The notes beneath the pieces are model-generated. The model saw only the letters and a program-made list of their open reading frames with translations. It had not been told where the DNA came from and did no database searches. Source: CAYLXP01 sp964387425 (GTDB lineage: Bacteria; Verrucomicrobiota; Kiritimatiellia; UBA8416). Taken from it: a stretch of 27,434 nt of DNA. Positions 14,470 through 22,191 of this stretch are shown here, piece by piece. The position numbers were made by a program, and so were the translations under genes. Each line of letters begins with the position of its first letter. Position 1 is the stretch's first letter. Location of the stretch: the NCBI GenBank assembly GCA_964387425.1, contig CAYLXP010000070.1, positions 1 through 27,434 of the forward strand. Direction: 5' to 3'.

Positions 14470-14608
14470 TGGAGTGCGGGGACGAAGTCACCGCTTTGGC
14501 TTCGAGCGGAGCGTGACGAGAGCAAAGGACGCAGATTCAATTGATCTCGTTGGATAGGTCCACGCGCTCCGCGCTCGCAGAAAGCGGCGATTCCATCGCC
14601 GCACTCCA
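14470..14608. repeat. 139-bp BIME-like inverted element
   Basis: TGGAGTGCGG (14470-14479) pairs with CCGCACTCCA (14599-14608). CACCGCTTT near the left arm and AAAGCGGCG near the right (14581-14589) extend the symmetry. GAGCGGAGCGTG (14504-14515) pairs approximately with CACGCGCTCCGCGCTC (14561-14576). Each side can also fold alone (GATTCCATC). It is the only recognisable content of the 279-nt gap between xylB and the ligA stop codon. Confidence 0.7.
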
Positions 14609-14689
14609 AACGGGGTTCGCCAAGATCTGAGAACGTTGGACAGCAAGCTGAGTCTCAAACTTGGCGGAACGTGGTTTTATCTCTGGAGC

Positions 14690-16990
14690 CTATATGCCCA
14701 GTTCGCCTTGGATCGGTCCCTGGTCGCTCTTTGGTGGCGGCTCTGGTGCGGCAGGTAGCTCAAGCATCTCCAGTAGCGTGCCTTCGTCGATGACCTCGAC
14801 TCCCAGCGCCTGTGCCTTCTCGGTCTTGCGTGCACCGGTGTTTGCCCCGGCGACGAGATAGGTTGTCTTGCCGGTAACCGATGAGGTCACCGTGCCCCCC
14901 TGCGCCCGGATGGCAGCGGCGGCTTCGTCACGCGACATAGAGGAGAGTGTTCCTGTGAGCACGAAGGTCTTCCCGTTCAACCCACCATCCGATGCAGAGC
15001 CGGGAGACTTCGGGTTGATGCCAAGGGTCTTGAGCTCTTTCAGGATCGTTTTGCCTCGCGCAGACTCCATGAAACGAATCAGGCCTTGGGCAGCCTCCGG
15101 GCCGATATCTGTTGTGATGAACGAGGTCTTTACGCCCTTGATCTGGCTCTTCTTCGTGGACTCCTGAACGAGCCCCAGGTCAATCAGCGGCTTTGCCGCC
15201 GCCTGAATCCGCTCGTTCAGTTCATCGATCTCGGCTGCCAACTCCTGCTTGCGATTATCCGGAGTTGCCTTGGCTCGCGCTTCCTTACTGAGGGGCTTGA
15301 CCTCGTCGATTAGCTCGGCTTGTGTCTCCAGGAATCCCAAGAGCTCCCGGATGGTGCTGAGACCTGAGAGTGCGGCGAGATCCTCGTGGGCTTGCGCAAG
15401 ATGGAACGCCACGGTCTTCCCGACCCGGGGGATGCCGAGGGCGTGGAGCCACCGGTCGAGTGACATGGTGCGGGCCTTTGCAACGGCCGAAAGGAGCTTG
15501 GTGGCGTTCTTCTCACCGAAGGTCCGTGGCTCATCGGCCGTGCCGAGGTTGAGCGTCGCGAGATCTTCTAGCTTCAGCTTGAACAGATCGAGAGGGGAGG
15601 CTGCCAGTCCTCGCTCGACCAGCTTCTCGGCCACGATGTCGCCGAGGGCTTCGATGTCCAGGCAGTTGCGGGCCGCGAAATGGCGCAGCAGTCGCACGCT
15701 CTGGGCCGGGCATTGCAGGTTCTCACAGCGCAGGGCGACTTCCCCTTCGCGCTTGGTTGCCGCTTCTCCGCAAGCCGGACAAACCTCCGGCATCTGAAAC
15801 GGGGACTCGTCTCCCGTCCGCTTCTCCTTGATAACACGGACCACCGCCGGGATTACTTCACCGGCTTTCTCAATCAGGACACGATCGCCGACGCGGATAT
15901 CCTTGCGCTCGATGTCGTCGGCATTGTGCAGCGTGGCGCGCTTGATCTCCGAACCCGAGAGAAAGACAGGTTCAAGTTCGGCAACCGGGGTCAGGACGCC
16001 GGTTCGACCGACCTGGACGGTAATCTCACGCACGGTGGTTTCAGCCTGTTCGGGCGGGTACTTGAACGCCTTGGCCCAACGTGGACTCTTGGCGGTGCTC
16101 CCCAGCGTGGCGTAAAGCTCAACCTCGTTGACCTTGACGACTGCACCATCAATTTCGAACGGGAAGTCGTGACGCATGGTCTCCAGCTCATCGATGGCGG
16201 CTAGAACATCGTCGATCCCGGTGCAAGTCCAGTAGCGCGGAACGGTCCGGAAGCCCCAACTCCTGAGTTGCTGCAGAAATAGATCATGGGTGTTGAAACC
16301 GACGCCATCCAATTGCCCATAACCATAGAGGACTGCATCCAGCGGCCGCCCTGCCACGACGCGGGGGTCCAGCTGCTTCAGCGATCCTGCCGTTGCGTTG
16401 CGCGGATTCTTGAAAGGGTCCTTGCCTTCGGCTACCTGCTTCTCCGTGAATGCCAGGAACTCCGCCTTTGGCATGTAGACTTCGCCCCGAACCTCGACGA
16501 CCGCCGCATCGGTTTCGATATGTAGCGGCACGCTGTTGATTGTGCGGACGTTGGTAGTGACATCATCACCGCGGGTGCCGTCGCCACGGGTGCCGGCGGT
16601 CACGAGGTGGCCGTCTTCGTAGCGGAGTGCGAAGGCGACTCCGTCAACCTTGGGTTCGACAACGTAGGTGAACGGCGTGTCGCCAAGAAGTTTGCGTAGC
16701 GAGGTGTCCAAGTCACGGACCTCGTCCCGCGTGTAGGTGTTATCGAGACTCATCATCGGAACCGCATGCGTCACATGCTCAAACGCTGTGAGCGGTTCCC
16801 CGCCCACACGCTGAGTGGGGGAGTCCGGTGTGACCAGCTCGGGGTGCTTGGTCTCGAGGTCCGCAAGCTCGCGGTAGAGCGTGTCGTACTCGAAATCGGA
16901 TATTTCGGGCGAAGCCTCGATGTAATAGAGGCGGTTGTGGTGCTCGAGCGCCTCGCGGAGCTCAAGTATGCGCTGTTCTGCCTGTTTCAC
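14690..16990 (-). CDS. ligA: NAD-dependent DNA ligase LigA, with an internal insertion
   Basis: Encodes 766 residues, about 90 more than usual. The Ia domain opens RILELREALEHHNRLYY; the adenylation lysine is K114 in EPKVDG. The OB fold and a Cys4 zinc finger (C404, C407, C422, C427) follow, then helix-hairpin-helix repeats. A BRCT domain (about 669-745) starts GGLNGKTFVLTGTLSSM. Between ALGIPRVGKTVA (518-528) and TTDIGPEAA (626-634) lie about 80 extra residues rich in Lys/Glu/Ala. The C-terminal tail is PPPKSDQGPIQGELGI. LigA seals nicks in replication and repair using NAD+. The start is GTG, overlapping the upstream kinase stop as GTGA, so translation is probably coupled. Confidence 0.95.
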   Translation of the reverse strand: MKQAEQRILELREALEHHNRLYYIEASPEISDFEYDTLYRELADLETKHPELVTPDSPTQRVGGEPLTAFEHVTHAVPMMSLDNTYTRDEVRDLDTSLRKLLGDTPFTYVVEPKVDGVAFALRYEDGHLVTAGTRGDGTRGDDVTTNVRTINSVPLHIETDAAVVEVRGEVYMPKAEFLAFTEKQVAEGKDPFKNPRNATAGSLKQLDPRVVAGRPLDAVLYGYGQLDGVGFNTHDLFLQQLRSWGFRTVPRYWTCTGIDDVLAAIDELETMRHDFPFEIDGAVVKVNEVELYATLGSTAKSPRWAKAFKYPPEQAETTVREITVQVGRTGVLTPVAELEPVFLSGSEIKRATLHNADDIERKDIRVGDRVLIEKAGEVIPAVVRVIKEKRTGDESPFQMPEVCPACGEAATKREGEVALRCENLQCPAQSVRLLRHFAARNCLDIEALGDIVAEKLVERGLAASPLDLFKLKLEDLATLNLGTADEPRTFGEKNATKLLSAVAKARTMSLDRWLHALGIPRVGKTVAFHLAQAHEDLAALSGLSTIRELLGFLETQAELIDEVKPLSKEARAKATPDNRKQELAAEIDELNERIQAAAKPLIDLGLVQESTKKSQIKGVKTSFITTDIGPEAAQGLIRFMESARGKTILKELKTLGINPKSPGSASDGGLNGKTFVLTGTLSSMSRDEAAAAIRAQGGTVTSSVTGKTTYLVAGANTGARKTEKAQALGVEVIDEGTLLEMLELPAAPEPPPKSDQGPIQGELGI

Positions 16991-18207
16991 GGCTGAGGCG
17001 TGTCTGCTGGGTTGACGCTGCCGGCCTCTTCGGTCGCCGGGTCAGCGGGCTCCTCGGTTTTCGGGAAGTACTTTGGCTGTACATAGAGCTGGTAGACAAG
17101 GAACACAAGCCATGCCAGCAGCAGTGCTTCGAGAGGAATGCGCAACCATAACGGAGCCCGGGGTCGCCCATATTTCTTTTTGAGCTCCTTGTGCCGCTCC
17201 TCGACATCCTTGTTGGCCAGGACAGGCTTACGGGCGGTAGGGCCGGATTCCGGAGCCAGCTCACCCGCTTTGGCAACCGTGCTTTCTGCTGCTGCCGCAA
17301 CCTTTGGTACCACGATCTTGCCGCCCGCCAGTTTTGCCAGGTCACTGGATGCGGAAGACCAGCTCTTGTAGCGATACTTCGGATCCTTCATCATCAGCTT
17401 ACTGATAATGCGACCACAGCCGGGTGTGATCTTGGAATTGATGTCGCTGGGGTGAGGAATTTTCCGCGTTTGCTGGGCATCAAGGATGGTCATTGTGTCT
17501 TCCCCGGCGAACGGCATCTGGCCGGTGACCATGTGGTAGAGCGTGGCGCCGAGGCTGTACATGTCCGTGTGGAAATCGAGATCGCTGCCGCCTCGGGCCT
17601 GCTCCGGGGACATGTAGTTGGGCGTTCCGGCAATCTCGTCACTCCGAACCGAGGATTCTCCCCGGGCATCAATGATCCCGGCCAAGCCCAGGTCCGCTAT
17701 CTTGGTGCCCCCGTCGTTGTCCAACATGATGTTGTCCGGCTTGACGTCACGATGGAAGATTCTGCCGGACTGCCAGGCCTCGTCCAAGGCCTCGGCCACT
17801 GCGGCGGCAATGGTGAATGCCTGTCTCTGATCCAGGGCGCCCTCGTCTTTGAGGACGCGACCGAGTGTGGGGCCATCGACAAACTCCATCACGAAGTAGA
17901 AATGGTCCTCGTGACGGCCCACATCGTAGACCTGGATCACGTTGCGGCTCTTCAACTTGGCAATGGACCGGGCCTCGCGGATGAACGCGTCGACCTCCTC
18001 TGGGTCTGATGCATACTCCTGCTTCAGAACCTTGATTGCGACAGGACGGGCAAGAGACGTCTGTTCCGCCCGCCATACGGCGGCCGTTGCCCCTTCACCC
18101 AGCTTGTTGAGAATCTTATACCCGGGGATGTCGATCGCCTGTTTCAGCGTCGGCAGCGGGGTTGTCGGTTTGTCAATGAATTCAACCATGATGGGTCTGT
18201 TTACCAT
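16987..18207 (-). CDS. membrane-anchored Ser/Thr protein kinase
   Basis: Encodes 406 residues. The kinase domain is about 30-295: glycine loop LGEGATAAVW (36-45), K59 in VAIKVL, HRDVKPDN with catalytic D154 and N159, and ADLGL in place of DFG at 171-175. Activation segment GTPNYMSPEQ (195-203) and FHTDMYSLG follow. After a linker, one transmembrane helix (about 353-375) precedes a short acidic tail outside, so the kinase faces the cytoplasm with no large sensor domain. ATG 18207 is chosen, with a weak GGGA upstream; ATG 18189 would remove six residues. The longer open frame would overlap murG and is not kinase-like. Its stop overlaps the ligA start. Substrates are unknown. Confidence 0.88.
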   Translation of the reverse strand: MVNRPIMVEFIDKPTTPLPTLKQAIDIPGYKILNKLGEGATAAVWRAEQTSLARPVAIKVLKQEYASDPEEVDAFIREARSIAKLKSRNVIQVYDVGRHEDHFYFVMEFVDGPTLGRVLKDEGALDQRQAFTIAAAVAEALDEAWQSGRIFHRDVKPDNIMLDNDGGTKIADLGLAGIIDARGESSVRSDEIAGTPNYMSPEQARGGSDLDFHTDMYSLGATLYHMVTGQMPFAGEDTMTILDAQQTRKIPHPSDINSKITPGCGRIISKLMMKDPKYRYKSWSSASSDLAKLAGGKIVVPKVAAAAESTVAKAGELAPESGPTARKPVLANKDVEERHKELKKKYGRPRAPLWLRIPLEALLLAWLVFLVYQLYVQPKYFPKTEEPADPATEEAGSVNPADTPQP

Positions 18208-18220
18208 GCCGTGTCCCGTC

Positions 18221-18249
18221 TTGCAACCCAGTGGCTGGGTTCGTATGTT
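18221..18249 (+). promoter_or_regulatory. putative murG promoter with palindromic spacer
   Basis: TTGCAA, 17 nt, TATGTT matches sigma-70 at 4/6 in each box. The -10 ends 7 nt before the murG ATG (18257), so transcription would begin at or next to the start codon and the mRNA would be leaderless. ACCCAG-TGG-CTGGGT (18226-18240) in the spacer is a candidate operator. This is weak evidence. Confidence 0.35.
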
Positions 18250-18256
18250 GAGCGCG

Positions 18257-19324
18257 ATGAAAATCTGTGTGGCATGTGGAGGTACTGGGGGCCATATATT
18301 CCCCGGGTTGGCGACGGCGTGTGAGCTCGAATCGCGCGGCCATAGCGTTACGTTGTGGCTCGCCGGCCGCGATGTGGAGGCGGCATCCGTTGATGGCTGG
18401 GAGGGTGCGGTCGTCTCGATTCGCGCTGCCGGATTTCCCTCTGGCTTCTCGCTGCGCAGCATTCGTTCCGCGTGGCTCCTGTTCCGGGCAGTCCTCGCCG
18501 CCCGCAAGCAGATCTACCGGGACCGCCCGGATGTGCTCTTGGCCATGGGTAGCTATGCTTCCGTGGGACCGGTTATTGCCGCCCGCTCCTGTAGGGTTCC
18601 GGTTGTGCTTCACGAGGCCAATGCCGTTCCGGGGCGCGCGATTGCATTCCTCTCCAAAATGGCCACGGTTGTTGGCATTACGTTCGAAGCGGCAGCGGAA
18701 CACCTGGCCGGCGTTAAGACCGCCATTACCGGGTTGCCTTTACGTGGAACGTTACGGCAGGTGGAACATGTTCCGGACGACCGCTTCCGGTTGCTCGTGA
18801 TGGGAGGCAGCCAGGGCGCCCAGGTGCTGAATGAGACATTGCCCGATGTGATTGCCGCGTTGACTGCCGAAGGGTTGCCGATTCGTGTTACGCACCTTGC
18901 CGGACTACGTGAGGCAGATGCGGTCGAGAAACGGTACGCGGCGGCCGGTGTCGATGCCGAGGTACACGCGTTCGCTAGCGACATGGCGTCCATCTATGCG
19001 CGAACCAATTTCGCTGTGGCGCGGGCCGGCGCGGCAACGTGCACTGAGCTGGCCGTTTGTGGTGTGCCGGCGCTGCTCATTCCGCTGCCGACCGCCGTGC
19101 GGGACCACCAGATGTTGAACGCCATGGCCCTGGCGAAGGACGGGGGCGTGGCCGTGCAGCCGCAGCAGATGCTGACGGTGGAGTGGTGTGTGGATTATCT
19201 ACGACAGCGGATCGAGGACCCCGGCACGGTTGACGCCATGCGCAGCCAGCTCCGCGGGGCCATGCTGGGTGATGGTGCGTCCCGGCTCGCTGATCTCGTC
19301 GAGCAGGCCGCCACGGGGAGCTAA
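18257..19324 (+). CDS. murG: UDP-N-acetylglucosamine:lipid-linked MurNAc-pentapeptide GlcNAc transferase
   Basis: Encodes 355 residues, the standard MurG length. It has the N-terminal glycine loop CGGTGGHIFPG (7-17), GSYASVGPVIAA (98-109), HEANAVPG (119-126, usually HEQN), and a second loop GGSQGAQVLNE (183-193). The UDP-GlcNAc site is ARAGAATCTELAVCG, with E264 and then PLPTAVRDHQMLNA. The enzyme makes lipid II at the inner face of the cytoplasmic membrane in peptidoglycan synthesis. An ATG at 18245 would add four residues; there is no clear Shine-Dalgarno. No mur, fts or ddl gene flanks it, so it is detached from a dcw cluster here. An FmdB-type gene follows after 11 nt. Confidence 0.93.
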   Translation: MKICVACGGTGGHIFPGLATACELESRGHSVTLWLAGRDVEAASVDGWEGAVVSIRAAGFPSGFSLRSIRSAWLLFRAVLAARKQIYRDRPDVLLAMGSYASVGPVIAARSCRVPVVLHEANAVPGRAIAFLSKMATVVGITFEAAAEHLAGVKTAITGLPLRGTLRQVEHVPDDRFRLLVMGGSQGAQVLNETLPDVIAALTAEGLPIRVTHLAGLREADAVEKRYAAAGVDAEVHAFASDMASIYARTNFAVARAGAATCTELAVCGVPALLIPLPTAVRDHQMLNAMALAKDGGVAVQPQQMLTVEWCVDYLRQRIEDPGTVDAMRSQLRGAMLGDGASRLADLVEQAATGS

Positions 19325-19335
19325 AAGGAAGAGCG

Positions 19336-19842
19336 ATGCCGATTTACGAATTCTACTGTCCAGACTGCCACGTCATCATGAATTTCTTCTCGCGGTCTGT
19401 TAATACGGACAAGACGCCGAAGTGTCCGCACTGCAAGAAGCGCAAGCTGCATCGCGAGGTATCGCTGTTTGCCGCGGGAACCGGAGGAGGGGATGAAGAG
19501 GGAATGGATGACCTGCCCATCGACGAGGGCAAGATGGAAAGCGCCATCGAGGCGCTGGCATCGGATGCGGAGTCGATGAACGACGATGATCCCCGCGCAG
19601 CCGCGAACTTGATGCGCAAGTTCTCGAACCTGACCGGCATGGAGTTCAACGAAGGCATGGAACAGGCCCTGCAGCGGATGGAGGCGGGCGAGGATCCCGA
19701 GGCCATTGAGGCTGACATGGGTGACGTGATGAACGAGGAAGATCCGTTCGTCATGCCGGGATCGAAGGGCGCCAAAGCCAAGGGAAAGCATGGGCGCAAG
19801 CGTGGTGCCCCCCGCCGCGACGAAACCCTCTACGATTTGTAG
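19336..19842 (+). CDS. FmdB-type zinc ribbon protein
   Basis: Encodes 168 residues. The N-terminal MPIYEFYCPDCHVI is the FmdB/putative regulatory zinc-ribbon signature, with C8, C11, C30 and C33 as ligands. The remainder is acidic and Met-rich: two helical stretches (about 60-110 and 118-135), then a basic, low-complexity tail (SKGAKAKGKHGRKRGAPRR). AAAAGGAAG precedes the ATG. It is 11 nt after murG and probably co-transcribed. Family members are generally small; here the acidic extension may mediate protein contacts, but this is a guess. The stop codon begins a REP-like sequence. Confidence 0.85.
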   Translation: MPIYEFYCPDCHVIMNFFSRSVNTDKTPKCPHCKKRKLHREVSLFAAGTGGGDEEGMDDLPIDEGKMESAIEALASDAESMNDDDPRAAANLMRKFSNLTGMEFNEGMEQALQRMEAGEDPEAIEADMGDVMNEEDPFVMPGSKGAKAKGKHGRKRGAPRRDETLYDL

Positions 19843-19868
19843 CGTCGGCTGTCTCGGCTAACTCGACG
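19840..19868. repeat. decayed stop-codon-overlapping palindrome
   Basis: Starting at the TAG stop, TAGCGTCGGCTGTCTCGGC follows the same pattern as TAGCGTTGGCCGTCTCGGC at the 10865 stop. Several stem pairs are wobble or lost here, while CGTCG and CGACG offer an alternate outer stem. Confidence 0.5.
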
Positions 19869-19880
19869 ATTCCCTGAACC

Positions 19881-19909
19881 TTGCGCCAACCCACGCGAAC
19901 GCCCATACT
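19881..19909 (+). promoter_or_regulatory. putative promoter of the MATE gene
   Basis: TTGCGC (identical to the -35 at 10930), 17 nt, CATACT. The predicted start is near 19916, giving a leader of about 49 nt before the ATG at 19965. The -10 matches only 4 of 6. Confidence 0.35.
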
Positions 19910-19964
19910 TCAAGGCTGCGGCACAGGTCATGGGTGTGCCGCCTTGTGTTGATTGGTCACCATC

Positions 19965-21407
19965 ATGTCTAACGAAATTCATAGTCCGATGGCTGCTCGT
20001 GACGGAGGCTGGCGCGATGTCCTGAGGGTGGCATTCCCCCTGATCGTGGCTTCGTCCGGTCATGCCTTTCGTCTCTTTGCCGACAGGGTGATGCTCTCGG
20101 CCTTCTCCCGCGAGGCCATATCGGCATCGATGCCGGCAGGATTGCTGTGTTTCGCGGCGATGAGTTTTTTCATCGGGACCGCGGGATACGTCAACTCCTT
20201 CGTGGCTCAATACACCGGGGCGGGGCGAGAGGATCGGGTTGGATTGGCCATATGGCAGGGGCTGTATCTGTCGCTTGTCGGCGGGCTTATGGTTGCCGGC
20301 GTCGGCCAATTTGCCACGACGTTGTTTGACTGGGTTGGGCATGCACCCTCTGTGCGGGTTGAGCAGGTGAAGTACTTCGAGGTGCTGTGCCATTTCAGTT
20401 TCGCCGGGATTGCCCTGTCGGCAGTGAATGCGTTCTGGAGTGGTCGGGGACAGACCCGCACGGTCATGGTTATCGAGCTCTTCAGTGCCTTTCTCAACGT
20501 GGGTCTGAACTATCTGCTTATCTTCGGAAACCTGGGATTGCCCCGGATGGGGATTCTTGGGGCCGGGCTGGCTACGGGGTTGAGCAATGTTGCCGGCCTT
20601 GTGCTGGCGTTGTCGCTCTTCTTCTCCCGGAAGAATCGTGCGAGATTCGGCACCTTTCCCCGTCGCACACTGGACCTGTCTCTTTTGGGGCGTGTGCTCC
20701 GCTTCGGGCTCCCAAACGGTCTACAGTTCATGTTGGACATCGTGGCATTCAACCTGTTCGTCGTGTTCATGGGACGTGGAGGACCGGTTGTGCTGGAGGC
20801 GGTGAATATCGCGTTCGGAATCGAGGTGCTCGCCTTCTTGCCCATCAACGGTCTGGGTATGGCAGTGTCTGTCTTCGTCGGGCAGGGGGTGGGGGCGGGT
20901 GACATTCCGCTCGCACGCCGTTGTGTCCGTAGTGCGTTGCTCCTGGCAACGGTCTACAATGTAGCTGTCGCTACCGTGTTTGTTGGCTTTCCCGATCCAA
21001 TACTCGCGCTGTTTGTCCGGCAGGGAGATGCGGCGCAGGCGGAGTCGTTGCGGATGGCCATGATCAGCCTGCGCTACATCGCCACCTACCTGCTGTTTGA
21101 TGCGCTCTACATCCTCTACAGCCACGCCATCAAGGGTGCAGGCGATACCCGCTTCGCAATGATGGCCGGGCTGAGCCTCTCCTGGGGAACGCTGGTGCTG
21201 CCCTGCTACCTGGCGATGCGCGCCTCTGCATCACTCTGGACGATGTGGATGATTCTCGTCGTCCACGTTGGCCTGGCGGGTATTGTCTTCTTCTGGCGCT
21301 ACTGTGGTGGAAAATGGCAATCCATGCGGGTGATCGAAGAGTCTCCCGGAGCCCGTGCGCTCGCGACCGGCAGCGAAGTGGACATCCAGGTTGAACGCGG
21401 GCTTTGA
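19965..21407 (+). CDS. MATE family multidrug/metabolite exporter
   Basis: Encodes 480 residues with 12 hydrophobic helices in two related halves. The first begins RDVLRVAFPLIVASSGHAFRL and contains FVAQYTGAGREDRVGLA; the second begins RVLRFGLPNGLQFMLDIVAF with FVGQGVGAGDIPLARRC at the matching site. AIKGAGDTRFAMMAGLSLSW is typical of the late second half. MATE proteins export drugs or metabolites by H+ or Na+ antiport. The ATG at 19965 is chosen; a TTG at 19953 adds four residues. It has its own putative promoter. The neighbours give no hint of substrate. Confidence 0.92.
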   Translation: MSNEIHSPMAARDGGWRDVLRVAFPLIVASSGHAFRLFADRVMLSAFSREAISASMPAGLLCFAAMSFFIGTAGYVNSFVAQYTGAGREDRVGLAIWQGLYLSLVGGLMVAGVGQFATTLFDWVGHAPSVRVEQVKYFEVLCHFSFAGIALSAVNAFWSGRGQTRTVMVIELFSAFLNVGLNYLLIFGNLGLPRMGILGAGLATGLSNVAGLVLALSLFFSRKNRARFGTFPRRTLDLSLLGRVLRFGLPNGLQFMLDIVAFNLFVVFMGRGGPVVLEAVNIAFGIEVLAFLPINGLGMAVSVFVGQGVGAGDIPLARRCVRSALLLATVYNVAVATVFVGFPDPILALFVRQGDAAQAESLRMAMISLRYIATYLLFDALYILYSHAIKGAGDTRFAMMAGLSLSWGTLVLPCYLAMRASASLWTMWMILVVHVGLAGIVFFWRYCGGKWQSMRVIEESPGARALATGSEVDIQVERGL

Positions 21408-21444
21408 TCCTGTCTAATCCATGAACACGTGCGGGAGAGGCGCT

Positions 21445-22185
21445 TCAGACTTTAGTCACGCGTAGCGCCTCCCAGGCAGTGAGATCGCGCGGGTCGGTGA
21501 GCTTCCCCGTGAATTCCCTGAGTCGCGACCGGGCCGCGCGTGTCGTGGGGCCGCCAACGAGGGTTTCATTGAACCCCTTCCAGGGCTTTATCTGCCGGAC
21601 ACGTTTGAAGTGGCGCTTGAATGCACTCCGAACACGCTGTTGTACACGACGATGCCCGCTTCCAGTAACCAGGTTGGCCAGTAGAGTACCGTTTGGTTTC
21701 AGGCGTGCGCAGAGTAGCTCCATGAGTGGGGCGTCATGAACCTGCGGGCGGAACACGTCCGATGCCCCGCCCAGGTAGACGTCATCGACGACCGCATCGA
21801 ACTTTTGCGAGCAGGTCTGGATGTACTCGTAGGCATCATCGATGACGACCGTGATATCAAGCTCATCGAGGTACATATGCTGCCGGGCCAGCTCTACCAT
21901 CTGGGCGTCAATCTCAACAGCCGTGATTTGCATCTTAGGAACGAAGTGCTTTAGCTGCCGGACGGCGGTGCCGCCGCCCAGCCCGAGCATCAACAGGCTC
22001 CGGGGGGGTGCCTTCTCACGCAGCAGAACGCCTGCGGTAATTGCGTCCCATGCATAGTCTGTCAGGATGCGGTCTCGGTCCCAGGTGGCGTGCGTGCCGC
22101 CGGCCACTTCGAAATCGACTCCGGTGTCCGTTTCCCAGACATCGACTTCATTGTAGGGCGTGCATGTGCGTTTGATGATCTTCAT
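21445..22185 (-). CDS. spermidine-synthase-like SAM-binding protein
   Basis: Encodes 246 residues. It shows the spermidine-synthase-fold core: LMLGLGGGTAVRQL (65-78), AVEIDAQMVELAR (89-101), DDAYEYIQ (116-123) and FDAVVDDVYLGG (129-140). The usual N-terminal beta domain is replaced by a short beta segment (TPYNEVDVWETDTG), and the family gatekeeping residues for polyamine substrates are not clear. A polyamine or unrelated methyl/aminopropyl transferase is possible. The gene starts 6 nt after the stop of the HAD gene on the same strand, so the two are almost certainly co-expressed. No good Shine-Dalgarno is visible, consistent with coupling. Confidence 0.8.
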   Translation of the reverse strand: MKIIKRTCTPYNEVDVWETDTGVDFEVAGGTHATWDRDRILTDYAWDAITAGVLLREKAPPRSLLMLGLGGGTAVRQLKHFVPKMQITAVEIDAQMVELARQHMYLDELDITVVIDDAYEYIQTCSQKFDAVVDDVYLGGASDVFRPQVHDAPLMELLCARLKPNGTLLANLVTGSGHRRVQQRVRSAFKRHFKRVRQIKPWKGFNETLVGGPTTRAARSRLREFTGKLTDPRDLTAWEALRVTKV

Positions 22186-22191
22186 GGGAGA

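Noticed and set aside
17942..18256. Longer N-terminus for murG
   Set aside because: The extension runs antisense through the kinase gene; MurG proteins begin at the MKICVACGGTGG segment.
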